From: Mesorhizobium_K sp040049215
GTDB taxonomy: Bacteria > Pseudomonadota > Alphaproteobacteria > Rhizobiales > Rhizobiaceae
DNA length: 64,000 bases
Assembly (NCBI RefSeq): GCF_040049215.1
Contig: NZ_JBDZDN010000003.1
Coordinates: 310,001 to 374,000, forward strand
Direction of reading: 5' to 3'
Shown: positions 34,577 through 42,142 of the stretch, piece after piece
How the letters are laid out: each line of letters begins with the position of its first letter
Position numbering within the stretch: the stretch's first letter is position 1
Position numbers and translations under genes: made by a program
Notes under the pieces: model-generated
The model's input: only the letters and a program-made list of their open reading frames with translations
Database searches by the model: none
Told to the model about the DNA's origin: nothing

Positions 34577-35176
34577 GTGACCACGGTTTTCGAAGACCTT
34601 CTTGCTGGCGTGAAAGGCTTCCTCGCCGGATTCGGCGAGGAGCCCGCGCGAAGCTTCATCGCCGGCATTGATTGGGCGATGCCGGCGCGGGAGCTCGCGT
34701 CGCGCAGCCTGCCATGCCTTGTCCATCTCGACCGTGCCGCCGAGATCGCCGCAGACGAGGCCAAGCCGCTGGCCCGGCTTCTTCGCGACCACGGCGGTGG
34801 GTTCCATTGGGGCCAAACATATACTGCCGCCGACTTCGGCCAACGATTCATCGACAATTACGGCTGGTTGGAAGTGTTCGGCACACGCGGCCATTTCGCC
34901 AATGACGCGCTCGCGGGCGGCTTTCTGATCCTCGGCCCCGGCATCGAATATCCTGATCATCACCACGTCGCCGAAGAACTCTACATACCGCTCACCGGCG
35001 GCACCGAATGGCGCATGGGCGGCGGCCCTTTCCGAACACGCGGGGCAGGCGAGGTCATCCACCACGCCTCCGATGTCAGCCATGCCATGCGCACCGGCGC
35101 AGAGCCTTTGCTCGCCTTCTATCTCTGGCGCGGCGGGCCACTCGCCGCCCGCTCGACGATCACGGGACGGGGCTGA
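34577..35176 (+). CDS. DMSP-lyase-like cupin protein
   Basis: The 199-residue product carries both cupin motifs in the form seen in dimethylsulfoniopropionate lyases of the DddL/DddQ/DddW group: YPDHHHVAEELYIPLTG (residues 125-141; His128-130, Glu133-134, Tyr136) and SHAMRTGAEPLLAFYLWRGG (residues 168-187; His169). These enzymes use a bound metal and a Tyr base to split DMSP into dimethyl sulfide and acrylate. The homology call rests on motif recognition only. The start is uncertain (GTG 34577, with GAGGA close upstream; TTG 34565 also possible). Four bases separate it from cobQ, so the two may be co-transcribed without being functionally linked. Confidence 0.7.
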   Translation: MTTVFEDLLAGVKGFLAGFGEEPARSFIAGIDWAMPARELASRSLPCLVHLDRAAEIAADEAKPLARLLRDHGGGFHWGQTYTAADFGQRFIDNYGWLEVFGTRGHFANDALAGGFLILGPGIEYPDHHHVAEELYIPLTGGTEWRMGGGPFRTRGAGEVIHHASDVSHAMRTGAEPLLAFYLWRGGPLAARSTITGRG

Positions 35177-35180
35177 GGCG

Positions 35181-36650
35181 ATGGCGCGCGCCATCATGCT
35201 GCAGGGCACCGGCTCCGACGTCGGCAAGACGGTGCTCGTCGCTGGCCTCTGCCGCGCCGCGAAAAACCGCGGCATGCGCGTGCGCCCCTTCAAGCCGCAG
35301 AACATGTCGAACAACGCCGCCGTCGCCGATATTCCGGGCGAACCGGGCGGCGGCGAGATCGGCCGCGCGCAGTGGCTGCAGGCGATCGCCTGCGGCGTTG
35401 CACCGTCGATCCACATGAACCCGGTCCTGCTCAAGCCGCAAAGCGACATCGGCAGCCAGGTCGTCGTGCAGGGCAAGGTGTTCGGCGAGGCGAGGGCGCG
35501 CGACTACCAGATGCTCAAGCCAAAGCTGATGAACGCCGTGCTCGATTCCTGGGCGAAGGTGGGCGAGGGGGTCGACCTCGTCATCGTCGAAGGCGCTGGC
35601 TCGCCTGCTGAGATCAACCTCAGGCCCCGCGACATCGCCAATATGGGTTTTGCCACCCGCGCCGGCGTGCCTGTAATCCTCGTCGGCGACATAGACCGCG
35701 GCGGCGTCATCGCTTCGATCGCCGGCACGCATCTCATCCTGTCGGACGAGGACCGCAAGATGATATCAGGCTACCTCATCAACAAGTTCCGCGGCGACGT
35801 TTCCCTGTTCGACGATGGCCTGCTGGCGATCGAAAAATACACCGGCTGGCGCTGCTTCGGCATCGTGCCGTGGCTCGCCGCCGCTGCCCTGCTGCCGTCA
35901 GAGGATTCGGTCGTGCTGGAGCGCCTTGCGTCGGGTCAGTCCCGCGCGCTCAAGGTTGCCGTGCCGATGCTGTCGCGCATCGCCAATTTCGACGACCTCG
36001 ATCCGCTCAAAGCCGAATCCGAGGTCGAGGTCGTCTTCGTTGCGCCCGGCCGGCCGCTGCCTGACGATGCCGGCCTCGTCGTCATCCCCGGCTCGAAATC
36101 GACCATCGCCGACCTCATCGACTTCCGCCGCAACGGCTGGGACCGCGATCTCGCCGCCCACCGCCGGCGCGGCGGCCATGTCGTGGGTATCTGCGGCGGC
36201 TTCCAGATGCTGGGGCGTGTCGTGCGCGACCCTGATGGCATCGAAGGCAATGTCACCGAGACAGAGGGGCTCGGCCTGCTCGACATCGAGACGGTGATGG
36301 AACCCGAAAAGACGGTGCGCAATGTCACCGCGCGTTCTGTCGCCTTCGACACGCCGCTGTCGGGCTACGAGATACATCTCGGCCGCACCACCGGCCCCGA
36401 CTGCCTGCGCCCGGCGGCGGTCATCAGCGGCGTCGAGGACGGCGCAACGTCCGCCGACGGCAAGGTGTTCGGCACCTATATGCACGGCCTCTTCGGCGCC
36501 GACGAATTCCGGCAGAAATTCCTCGAAAGCCTGGGCGTCAAGGGCGCCGGCATAGACTATCGCGCCGAGGTCGAGCGCGCGCTCGACGAACTCGCCGCAC
36601 ATCTCGAAACGCACCTCGACTGCGACGCCATCTTCGCCGCAGCGCGGTAA
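35181..36650 (+). CDS. cobQ: Cobyric acid synthase
   Basis: The 489-residue glutamine-dependent amidotransferase amidates adenosylcobyrinic acid a,c-diamide at four side chains to give adenosylcobyric acid in cobalamin synthesis. The N-terminal dethiobiotin-synthase-like ATPase part has MLQGTGSDVGKTVLVAGLCR and PFKPQNMSNNA. The C-terminal glutaminase part has the nucleophile Cys in VVGICGGFQMLG and the His in GTYMHGLFG. Length is typical (about 485-490). No other cob genes are in the window, so it is separated from the main B12 cluster. Confidence 0.95.
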   Translation: MARAIMLQGTGSDVGKTVLVAGLCRAAKNRGMRVRPFKPQNMSNNAAVADIPGEPGGGEIGRAQWLQAIACGVAPSIHMNPVLLKPQSDIGSQVVVQGKVFGEARARDYQMLKPKLMNAVLDSWAKVGEGVDLVIVEGAGSPAEINLRPRDIANMGFATRAGVPVILVGDIDRGGVIASIAGTHLILSDEDRKMISGYLINKFRGDVSLFDDGLLAIEKYTGWRCFGIVPWLAAAALLPSEDSVVLERLASGQSRALKVAVPMLSRIANFDDLDPLKAESEVEVVFVAPGRPLPDDAGLVVIPGSKSTIADLIDFRRNGWDRDLAAHRRRGGHVVGICGGFQMLGRVVRDPDGIEGNVTETEGLGLLDIETVMEPEKTVRNVTARSVAFDTPLSGYEIHLGRTTGPDCLRPAAVISGVEDGATSADGKVFGTYMHGLFGADEFRQKFLESLGVKGAGIDYRAEVERALDELAAHLETHLDCDAIFAAAR

Positions 36651-36752
36651 TACTCAACCGGCTAGTATTTTCGCGGTCTCGGACTTTCGTGCGACTTGCA
36701 TGCCGCAGCAATCGGGAACAGGATGACCTTGCGTAACCATGGGAGGATCGCA

Positions 36753-37220
36753 ATGGCTGCAACTGTCAAGAAAGGTAAGAAGCCTGCCAGCAAGGGCGCG
36801 AAAACCAAGCCATCCAATCTGAAGAACCTGAAAGCTGCGTACAGGGCATGGGGCAAGAGCAGGGCCACGGCTAATATCGGACCGCTGGAGTCGCTAATGG
36901 CCAACAGCTTCCGGATCGCCAGCATGGACGAGAACACGCCTGGGCTGGGTTTTGCCGCTGATAGATCGTCAAAGCCTGAGTCGCTCGCCTACCTCACCGG
37001 TATCTTCAACGACTGGGAGATGGTTCACTACACGCCGAAGACATTCGTCGAGCAGGGCAACAAGATCGCTATGTTCGGCAAGTGCGCCTACAAGAACAAG
37101 GCGACCAAAAAGACGGTCGAATGCTGGATCGCGAACCTGTGGGAGTTCAGGAACGGCAAGCTTGTCTCGATGGTCGATATCTTTGACTCGGCCAAAGCGG
37201 CTGCGGCTGCCACGCCCTAG
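36753..37220 (+). CDS. SnoaL-like protein with a basic Lys/Ala-rich N-terminal tail
   Basis: The 155-residue product begins with a very basic, disordered-looking segment (AATVKKGKKPASKGAKTKPS), followed by a small domain (LKAAYRAWGKSR ... GIFNDWEMVHYTPKTFVEQGNKIAMFGKCAY ... CWIANLWEFRNGKLVSMVDIFDSA) with the strand pattern of NTF2/SnoaL-like proteins (limonene-epoxide-hydrolase or polyketide-cyclase fold). The tail could bind nucleic acid or polyanions. GGGAGG upstream of the ATG supports the start. Base use is less GC-rich than in its neighbours, which may mean later acquisition. Function unknown. Confidence 0.65.
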   Translation: MAATVKKGKKPASKGAKTKPSNLKNLKAAYRAWGKSRATANIGPLESLMANSFRIASMDENTPGLGFAADRSSKPESLAYLTGIFNDWEMVHYTPKTFVEQGNKIAMFGKCAYKNKATKKTVECWIANLWEFRNGKLVSMVDIFDSAKAAAAATP

Positions 37221-37294
37221 CAGGCGAGCATTCGAGTCGGCACGACTGATCTGCGCTGCATGCCTGTTGGCGGCGAATCGTCTATGCGTTGTGC

Positions 37295-37969
37295 ATGTCC
37301 GAAATCTCGCTTTATGCGCCGGTCAAGAAGTTCCTGGAAAACCTCGATTTCGTCGTCAAGGGCGAGATCGGCAATTGCGACGTGGTCGGTCTGCGCGAGG
37401 GCGAGCCGCCGGTTCTGGTCATTTGCGAATTGAAGATGCAGTTCAACCTCGAACTGGTGCTGCAGGCGGTGGACCGCGCCGGGGCGAGCGACGAGGTGTG
37501 GCTGGCCGCCGCCATGTCCGCGCGCGGAAAGGGCCGCGAGCACGACAGCCGCTTTCGAGCCCTCTGCCGGCGGCTCGGCTTCGGGCTGCTTGGCGTGACG
37601 CCGCGCGGGGAAGTCGAGCTGCTGCTCAGTCCGGCCGCGCCGCCGCCGCGCCGCGATCCCAGGATGCGGTCGAGACTTCTCGACGAGCACCGGCGCCGGC
37701 GCGGCGACCCTGCCGTCGGCGGCAGCACGCGCTCGCCGGTCATGACCGCCTATCGCCAGGACGCGCTGGCGTGCGCGGCGGCAATGGCGGAGGGGCCGAG
37801 GCGGCCGCGCGACCTGACGGGCTTTACGCCGCGCGCGGGCAAGATTCTGCTCGACAATGTCTATGGCTGGTTCGATCGCGCCGAGCGCGGCGTGTATGTG
37901 CTCACCGACGCAGGCCGCGCCGCCTTGCTGCGCTGGCCCCAAGGCGCACTGTCGCCGGCCGAACCCTAG
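37295..37969 (+). CDS. DUF2161-type PD-(D/E)XK-like hypothetical protein
   Basis: The 224-residue product starts with MSEISLYAPVKKFLENLDF and then GEIGNCDVVGLREG ... LVICELKMQF, an Asp...Glu-x-Lys arrangement typical of PD-(D/E)XK nuclease-fold proteins of the DUF2161 family. The C-terminal part (TGFTPRAGKILLDNVYGWFDRAERGVYVLT) looks like a small winged helix. Nuclease activity is plausible but unproven. It overlaps the convergent cupin gene by 4 nt. Confidence 0.75.
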   Translation: MSEISLYAPVKKFLENLDFVVKGEIGNCDVVGLREGEPPVLVICELKMQFNLELVLQAVDRAGASDEVWLAAAMSARGKGREHDSRFRALCRRLGFGLLGVTPRGEVELLLSPAAPPPRRDPRMRSRLLDEHRRRRGDPAVGGSTRSPVMTAYRQDALACAAAMAEGPRRPRDLTGFTPRAGKILLDNVYGWFDRAERGVYVLTDAGRAALLRWPQGALSPAEP

Positions 37970-38367
37970 CCGTTCTCCTCATACCACCTGACTATGTCAG
38001 GCATGTTCTTCTCGAAGCCGCCGGGGATGAACACGTTGAACAGTGCCGCCGGCGCGTCGGTCCGGTTGGCGAAATCATGCGTCGTGCCGGCCGGGACGAC
38101 GAGCGTGCTTCCGGCCGGAGCGTCGATCCAGCGCTCGCCGACCAGCACGGACATAGTGCCTTCCACGATGCGGAAGATCTCGTCGTTCGCCTCGTGCGAA
38201 TGCGGGCCGGGTCCGTCGCTTTTCGGCTCCAGCCGCCATTCCGACACCGAATAGGCGTCGCCGGTCTCCGTGCCGTCGGCGTGAAACACCGCGTGCATCG
38301 TCGGCATCGTGTATTCACGGCCTTCGCCCGGCAGCCGCACGATGGGCGGCCGCATGTTATCTGGCAT
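37966..38367 (-). CDS. Cupin-domain protein
   Basis: The 133-residue single-domain cupin has GPGPHSHEANDEIFRIVEGTMSVL as motif 1 and PAGTTHDFANRTDAPAALFNVFIPGG as motif 2, with the expected His and Glu metal ligands. Function unknown; such proteins often modify sugars or act as dioxygenases. It lies 9 nt downstream of the VOC gene on the same strand and probably shares its transcript. Confidence 0.8.
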   Translation of the reverse strand: MPDNMRPPIVRLPGEGREYTMPTMHAVFHADGTETGDAYSVSEWRLEPKSDGPGPHSHEANDEIFRIVEGTMSVLVGERWIDAPAGSTLVVPAGTTHDFANRTDAPAALFNVFIPGGFEKNMPDIVRWYEENG

Positions 38368-38376
38368 CGGGCCCTC

Positions 38377-38775
38377 CTACTTCGCCTTCGGCCGGTAAGT
38401 GCCGAAACTCCAGACATTGCCTTGCGGGTCGGCGCAGATGAAGTCGCGGCTGCCATGGTCGCGGTCGACAGGCTCCTCCAGGATTTTCGCGCCGGCGGCC
38501 TTTGCCTTGGCGTGGAGCGCGTCGATGTCGTCCACAGCGATGTAGGTCGACTTGCCGCCGGGGCTGCCCGGTCCGCCCACCATCCCGCCATAGGCGTCAT
38601 CACGCACCTCGCCCAGCATGATGATGGCGCCGCCGAGGCTGAGTTCGGCATGGGTGATTGCCTTGCCGTCCGTGAACTTCGCGTCGACGGCGAAGCCGAA
38701 TGCCTCGCACAGCCAGTCGATCATCTTTTCCGCGCTGCGATAGCGGAAGGTCGGATAGATGCTTGCGGCGGTCAT
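38377..38775 (-). CDS. VOC-family (glyoxalase/bleomycin-resistance-like) protein
   Basis: The 132-residue product has the vicinal-oxygen-chelate pattern: YPTFRYRSAEKMIDWLCEAFGF, HAELSLGGAIIMLGE, STYIAVDDIDALHAKAKAAGAKIL and DPQGNVWSFGTYRP. It may bind or modify a small molecule such as an antibiotic or a lactoylglutathione-like compound. The start at 38775 (MTAASIYPTF) is chosen because the in-frame upstream part is out of the domain. It is the first of a pair with the cupin gene and lies just downstream of an AraC regulator. Confidence 0.82.
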   Translation of the reverse strand: MTAASIYPTFRYRSAEKMIDWLCEAFGFAVDAKFTDGKAITHAELSLGGAIIMLGEVRDDAYGGMVGGPGSPGGKSTYIAVDDIDALHAKAKAAGAKILEEPVDRDHGSRDFICADPQGNVWSFGTYRPKAK

Positions 38776-38846
38776 GATGGCTCTCCCTCCGAAACGGTTC
38801 GATGCCCCGTCTTCGCACGCCGTCGTCCGGCCGGATTGAAGAAATG

Positions 38847-39677
38847 TTACCTGGCCTCGATGCCCCAGGCCGTCGGCGACGCTCCGGCAAGCTCGCGGAA
38901 CTCGCGCACCAGATGCGCCTGGTCCGCATAGCCGCAATCTGCGGCGATGCTCGCCCATCCGCCGTCGCCGGTCCGCGCGGCCGCAATCGCACGGTTCAGC
39001 CGCACGATGCGCGACACCGATTTAGGCCCGAGGCCCACCTCGGTGGCGAAACGCCGCGCCAGGTGTTTCCGGCTCCATCCGATCCCCCGGGCGATCGAAG
39101 CAACGCGCGCCCGTCCGCCAGTTGCGGTGATTGTGCGGAAGGCCCAGGCCACTTCGGGCGAGGGCGCATGCGCGCCGGCGACCTTCGGCAGCACGAAAGA
39201 CTCGGCGATGTCGAAGCGCCGCTCCCAGTCCGGCGCGTCGCCGAGCGCTTCGCGCAGCGCCGCTCCCTCCGCGCCGAGCAAATCGTCCAGCACGACGATC
39301 CTGTCGGTCAGTTCCGTCATTGGCATCCCGAAGAACCGTCTTGCGCCGAGCGGCGTGAAGTTGATCTGGATGCAGTTCGACGCGCCGAAGGAATCGATCG
39401 TCACCGGCCCGGCGAAGAGCCCAGCCGCGAAGCTGCCGTAGCGGTCGTTGCTTCCGGGCGCGCGGCCAAGACCGATCGCGAAAGGCTCGCCGAAGCTGAC
39501 GACCAGTGGAATGTCGAGCGACGCCGCCTCGACCTGCCGGAAGTGGCCGCGCTCGATCTCGCGGTAGCCGACCATTCTCGACACGAGACCCGCAAATGCA
39601 TCCGCCGGCCTTCGCTCGGCCATCTCGAAAGCCTTCGGCGAGGCGGGTGTCTGCCTGTCCTGCATTCTGTCGGCCAT
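38847..39677 (-). CDS. AraC-family transcriptional regulator
   Basis: The 276-residue product has an N-terminal ligand-sensing part and a C-terminal pair of helix-turn-helices (about residues 180-270: VASIARGIGWSRKHLARRFATEVGLGPKSVSRIVRLNRAI and WASIAADCGYADQAHLVREFRELAGASPTAW). It is upstream of the VOC-cupin pair on the same strand, with 71 nt between, so it may control it. The inducer is unknown. A terminator hairpin separates it from the TauE/SafE gene upstream. Confidence 0.88.
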   Translation of the reverse strand: MADRMQDRQTPASPKAFEMAERRPADAFAGLVSRMVGYREIERGHFRQVEAASLDIPLVVSFGEPFAIGLGRAPGSNDRYGSFAAGLFAGPVTIDSFGASNCIQINFTPLGARRFFGMPMTELTDRIVVLDDLLGAEGAALREALGDAPDWERRFDIAESFVLPKVAGAHAPSPEVAWAFRTITATGGRARVASIARGIGWSRKHLARRFATEVGLGPKSVSRIVRLNRAIAAARTGDGGWASIAADCGYADQAHLVREFRELAGASPTAWGIEAR

Positions 39678-39722
39678 CGCGGACCCTTCGGCCCCACGAT
39701 AGCAGCCGCCGCGCCGCCGCGC

Positions 39723-39754
39723 AAAAAAGCGCCCGGCCGAGGGACCGGGCGCTT
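39723..39754 (-). terminator. Rho-independent terminator of the TauE/SafE transcript
   Basis: On the minus strand a perfect 10-bp GC-rich stem (AAGCGCCCGG at 39727-39736 against its complement at 39745-39754) with an 8-nt loop is followed by a run of six T. It lies 73 nt after the stop of the TauE/SafE gene. Confidence 0.85.
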
Positions 39755-39826
39755 CCGTTGCCTGAGCTACCCTGAACCCAGGGGCTCAGCTCATGATTCG
39801 TTACGACAATCTTATTTAGCCGCGGC
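39755..39826 (-). other. Structured 3' leader/UTR or small RNA region before the terminator
   Basis: Between the TauE/SafE stop (39827) and the terminator lies a second, imperfect hairpin (39764-39792: GAGCT pairs with AGCTC, with an inner CCC/GGG stem). Two stacked hairpins ending in a strong terminator are typical of 3'-UTR-derived or independent small RNAs. No promoter was identified, so this is a suggestion only. Confidence 0.3.
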
Positions 39827-40612
39827 TCAAACGCCAAGCAAGACTCTCAGCGGATGCGCCGGGTCGACCAAAAGTCGCACCGCGAGCGCGACGCAGGTCA
39901 GCACCAGCAGCGGCTTGATCAGCCTGGCGCCGTTCCTGATCGCAAGCCCCGAGCCGATGCGCGCGCCGAGGAACTGCGCCGCGCCCATGATCAGCCCGAC
40001 CTTCCACGACACCACGCCTGCCGCCGCGAAGGCCGCGAAACCGCCGAGATTGGTGGCGAAATTGAGGAATTTCGTGTGCACCGTCGCCTTCAGCACGCCG
40101 TAGCCGGCCAGCGACACGAAGGCGAGCATCAGGAAGGAGCCGGTTCCGGGCCCGAACACGCCGTCGTAGAAGCCGACCAGAGGCACCACGCTCAGGCCGA
40201 ACAGCATCGGCGTCACGCGCTGGGCGCGGTCGGCGTCGTCCATGTCGGGCTTCAGCGCGAAATAGAGCGCGATCGCCACCAGCACGAAGGGCAGCGCCAG
40301 CCGCAGCGCATCGCCCGGAATGCTCGTCGCCACCAGCGCGCCGGCCCCGGAGGCGGCGAAGGCGAGCGCGGCCCATGGCAGCTGCCGCTTCACGTCGAGC
40401 TGTCCCTTCGAAGCGTAGTGAAGCGCTGCCGAGCCGGTGCCGAACAGGCCCTGCAGCTTGTTGGTGCCGAGCGTCTCGGCAGGCGGGAAGCCGGCGAGCA
40501 GCAGCGCCGGAATGGCGATCAGCCCGCCGCCGCCGGCGATCGAATCGATGAAGCCCGCGGCGAAGGCCGCCAGCGCGAGGAACAGGATGATTTCGGTGGC
40601 GATGTCGGACAT
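39827..40612 (-). CDS. TauE/SafE-family membrane transporter (TSUP)
   Basis: The 261-residue polytopic protein has two symmetric halves, each starting with a Gly-rich motif (GFIDSIAGGGGLIAIPALLLAGF and VGFYDGVFGPGTGSFLMLAFV), as in TSUP anion exporters. Members move sulfite, sulfoacetate or other organic anions out of the cell. The start at 40612 (MSDIATEIILF) puts the first helix at the N-terminus. No sulfonate gene is adjacent, so the substrate stays open. Confidence 0.9.
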   Translation of the reverse strand: MSDIATEIILFLALAAFAAGFIDSIAGGGGLIAIPALLLAGFPPAETLGTNKLQGLFGTGSAALHYASKGQLDVKRQLPWAALAFAASGAGALVATSIPGDALRLALPFVLVAIALYFALKPDMDDADRAQRVTPMLFGLSVVPLVGFYDGVFGPGTGSFLMLAFVSLAGYGVLKATVHTKFLNFATNLGGFAAFAAAGVVSWKVGLIMGAAQFLGARIGSGLAIRNGARLIKPLLVLTCVALAVRLLVDPAHPLRVLLGV

Positions 40613-40743
40613 GGGGCAGGAGGGGGCTGACGCCGGCGAATGATTGCCGGCTTCACCACAGGCTTGCCGGTTGCGCAAGCCGGGATTCGCGCTAATGATC
40701 GCCGGATGCGGCCAAAACCGGGGCCGAGCACGGGGATTTGCCG

Positions 40744-41175
40744 ATGGCGTCAGGATTGCTTGCCCAGCTCAGGGAGATCTTCGAGGGTGACGCCGGCGTG
40801 CGCAAGGTCGCCGACGACCCGGTGCTGTCGGCCGAGCTTCTGCTGCTCTTCCGCATGATCCTCGCCGACGGGCAGGTCTCCGACAGCGAGATGCAGGTCT
40901 TCCGCCGCATCTGCCGCGAGTCCTTCGGCATCGCCGACGAGAGCATCGACGGGGTCATCGAATATCTCAACGACTTCGGCTACGAAACGTCGGGCGCGCA
41001 GGCGATCGGGATGTTCCGCGAACTCGACATCGAGCGCCGCAAGGAACTCGCCCGCCACATGGCCGAGATCGCCAAGGCCGACCGCCAGCTCGCCGAGAAC
41101 GAGGTGCGGCTCCTGCGCCGCACGCTCGACCTCTTGGGCATCAGCCCGGTCGATGTGGTGAAGCCGAAGAGCTGA
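40744..41175 (+). CDS. TerB-family tellurite-resistance-like protein
   Basis: The 143-residue all-helical product matches the TerB-like fold: LSAELLLLFRMILADGQVSDSEMQVFRRIC and RKELARHMAEIAKADRQLAENEVRLLRRTLDLLGI contain the paired acidic DGxxxxxE positions that bind metal in TerB. The family links membrane stress and metal sensing; real tellurite resistance is unproven for stand-alone members. The gene is alone, divergent from the TauE/SafE gene. Confidence 0.82.
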   Translation: MASGLLAQLREIFEGDAGVRKVADDPVLSAELLLLFRMILADGQVSDSEMQVFRRICRESFGIADESIDGVIEYLNDFGYETSGAQAIGMFRELDIERRKELARHMAEIAKADRQLAENEVRLLRRTLDLLGISPVDVVKPKS

Positions 41176-41238
41176 ACCTCCGAATGGGGGCTGGACGAGA
41201 TTCAGGTCAGGCCGGCCTCGCCTGAATATCGACAGACC

Positions 41239-42030
41239 CTACGCAGCCGCCAGCTTCAACTCCACCGCCACCGGCACATGGTCGGACGGTTTTTCCCAGG
41301 CGCGCACATGCTTGTCGATCGAGGTGCCGGCCAGGAAATTCGCCGCCTCGGGCGACAGGAGCAGGTGGTCGATGCGGATGCCGTTGTCCTTCTGCCAGGC
41401 GCCGGCCTGGTAGTCCCAGAATGTGTAGACCTGGGCGTCGGTCGTGGCGCGCACCGCCTCGGTGAAGCCGATGTTCTCCAGCCGCCGGAAGGCCTGGCGC
41501 GTGGCCGGCTGGAACAGCGCGTCGTTCACCCAGTTCTCGGGGAAGCGCGCGTCGATCGGCTCGGGGATGACATTGTAGTCGCCGGCCATGACCAGCGGCT
41601 CTTCCAGCTCCAGCCTCTCGCTCGCCCAGCGCTCGAGCCGCTCCATCCAGGCGAGCTTGTAGGGAAATTTCACCGGGTCGTCGGCCGGGTTGCCGTTGGG
41701 CAGATAGAGCGAGACGACGCGCAGCGCGCCCTTGTCCGTCGAGAACACGCCCTCGATGAAGCGCGCATGGTCGTCGGCGTCGTCGCCCGGCAGGCCGCGA
41801 TTGACCTCGTCGAAGCGCAGCTTGGACAGGATCGCGACGCCGTTGAAGCCTTTCTGGCCGTTGGTCTCGACATGGTAGCCCAGCGCCTCCACCTCCAGCC
41901 GCGGAAAACCCTCGTCCACCGTCTTGATCTCCTGCAGGCAGACGATGTCGGGATCGGCCTCCTTCAGCCAGTGCAGGAGGTTGCCGATGCGGGCGCGCAC
42001 GCCGTTGATGTTCCAGGTCACGATCTTCAT
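41239..42030 (-). CDS. xthA: Exodeoxyribonuclease III
   Basis: The 263-residue AP-endonuclease/exonuclease III has TWNINGVRARIGNLLHWL, VCLQEIKTVDEGFP (metal Glu), NGQKGFNGVAILSK, VMAGDYNVIPEPIDA (Asp/Asn) and KPSDHVPVAVEL (catalytic Asp-His). It repairs abasic sites in DNA. The start at 42030 (MKIVTWNING) is the normal family start; the in-frame upstream residues are not homologous. Confidence 0.95.
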   Translation of the reverse strand: MKIVTWNINGVRARIGNLLHWLKEADPDIVCLQEIKTVDEGFPRLEVEALGYHVETNGQKGFNGVAILSKLRFDEVNRGLPGDDADDHARFIEGVFSTDKGALRVVSLYLPNGNPADDPVKFPYKLAWMERLERWASERLELEEPLVMAGDYNVIPEPIDARFPENWVNDALFQPATRQAFRRLENIGFTEAVRATTDAQVYTFWDYQAGAWQKDNGIRIDHLLLSPEAANFLAGTSIDKHVRAWEKPSDHVPVAVELKLAAA

Positions 42031-42142
42031 GCGACGACGGTTAGCATGGCGGCCGGCCGGCATCATCCGAAAAACGCTGCGCTATCGCGCCATGCTGACA
42101 GCGGAGGCGGGCGGCGCAAATACACCGCCCGCCTCCGTTCCG

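Noticed and set aside
39755..39826. Region considered as a tRNA or tmRNA
   Set aside because: No acceptor stem, T-loop GGTTCRANYCC in the right place, or terminal CCA; only hairpins remain.
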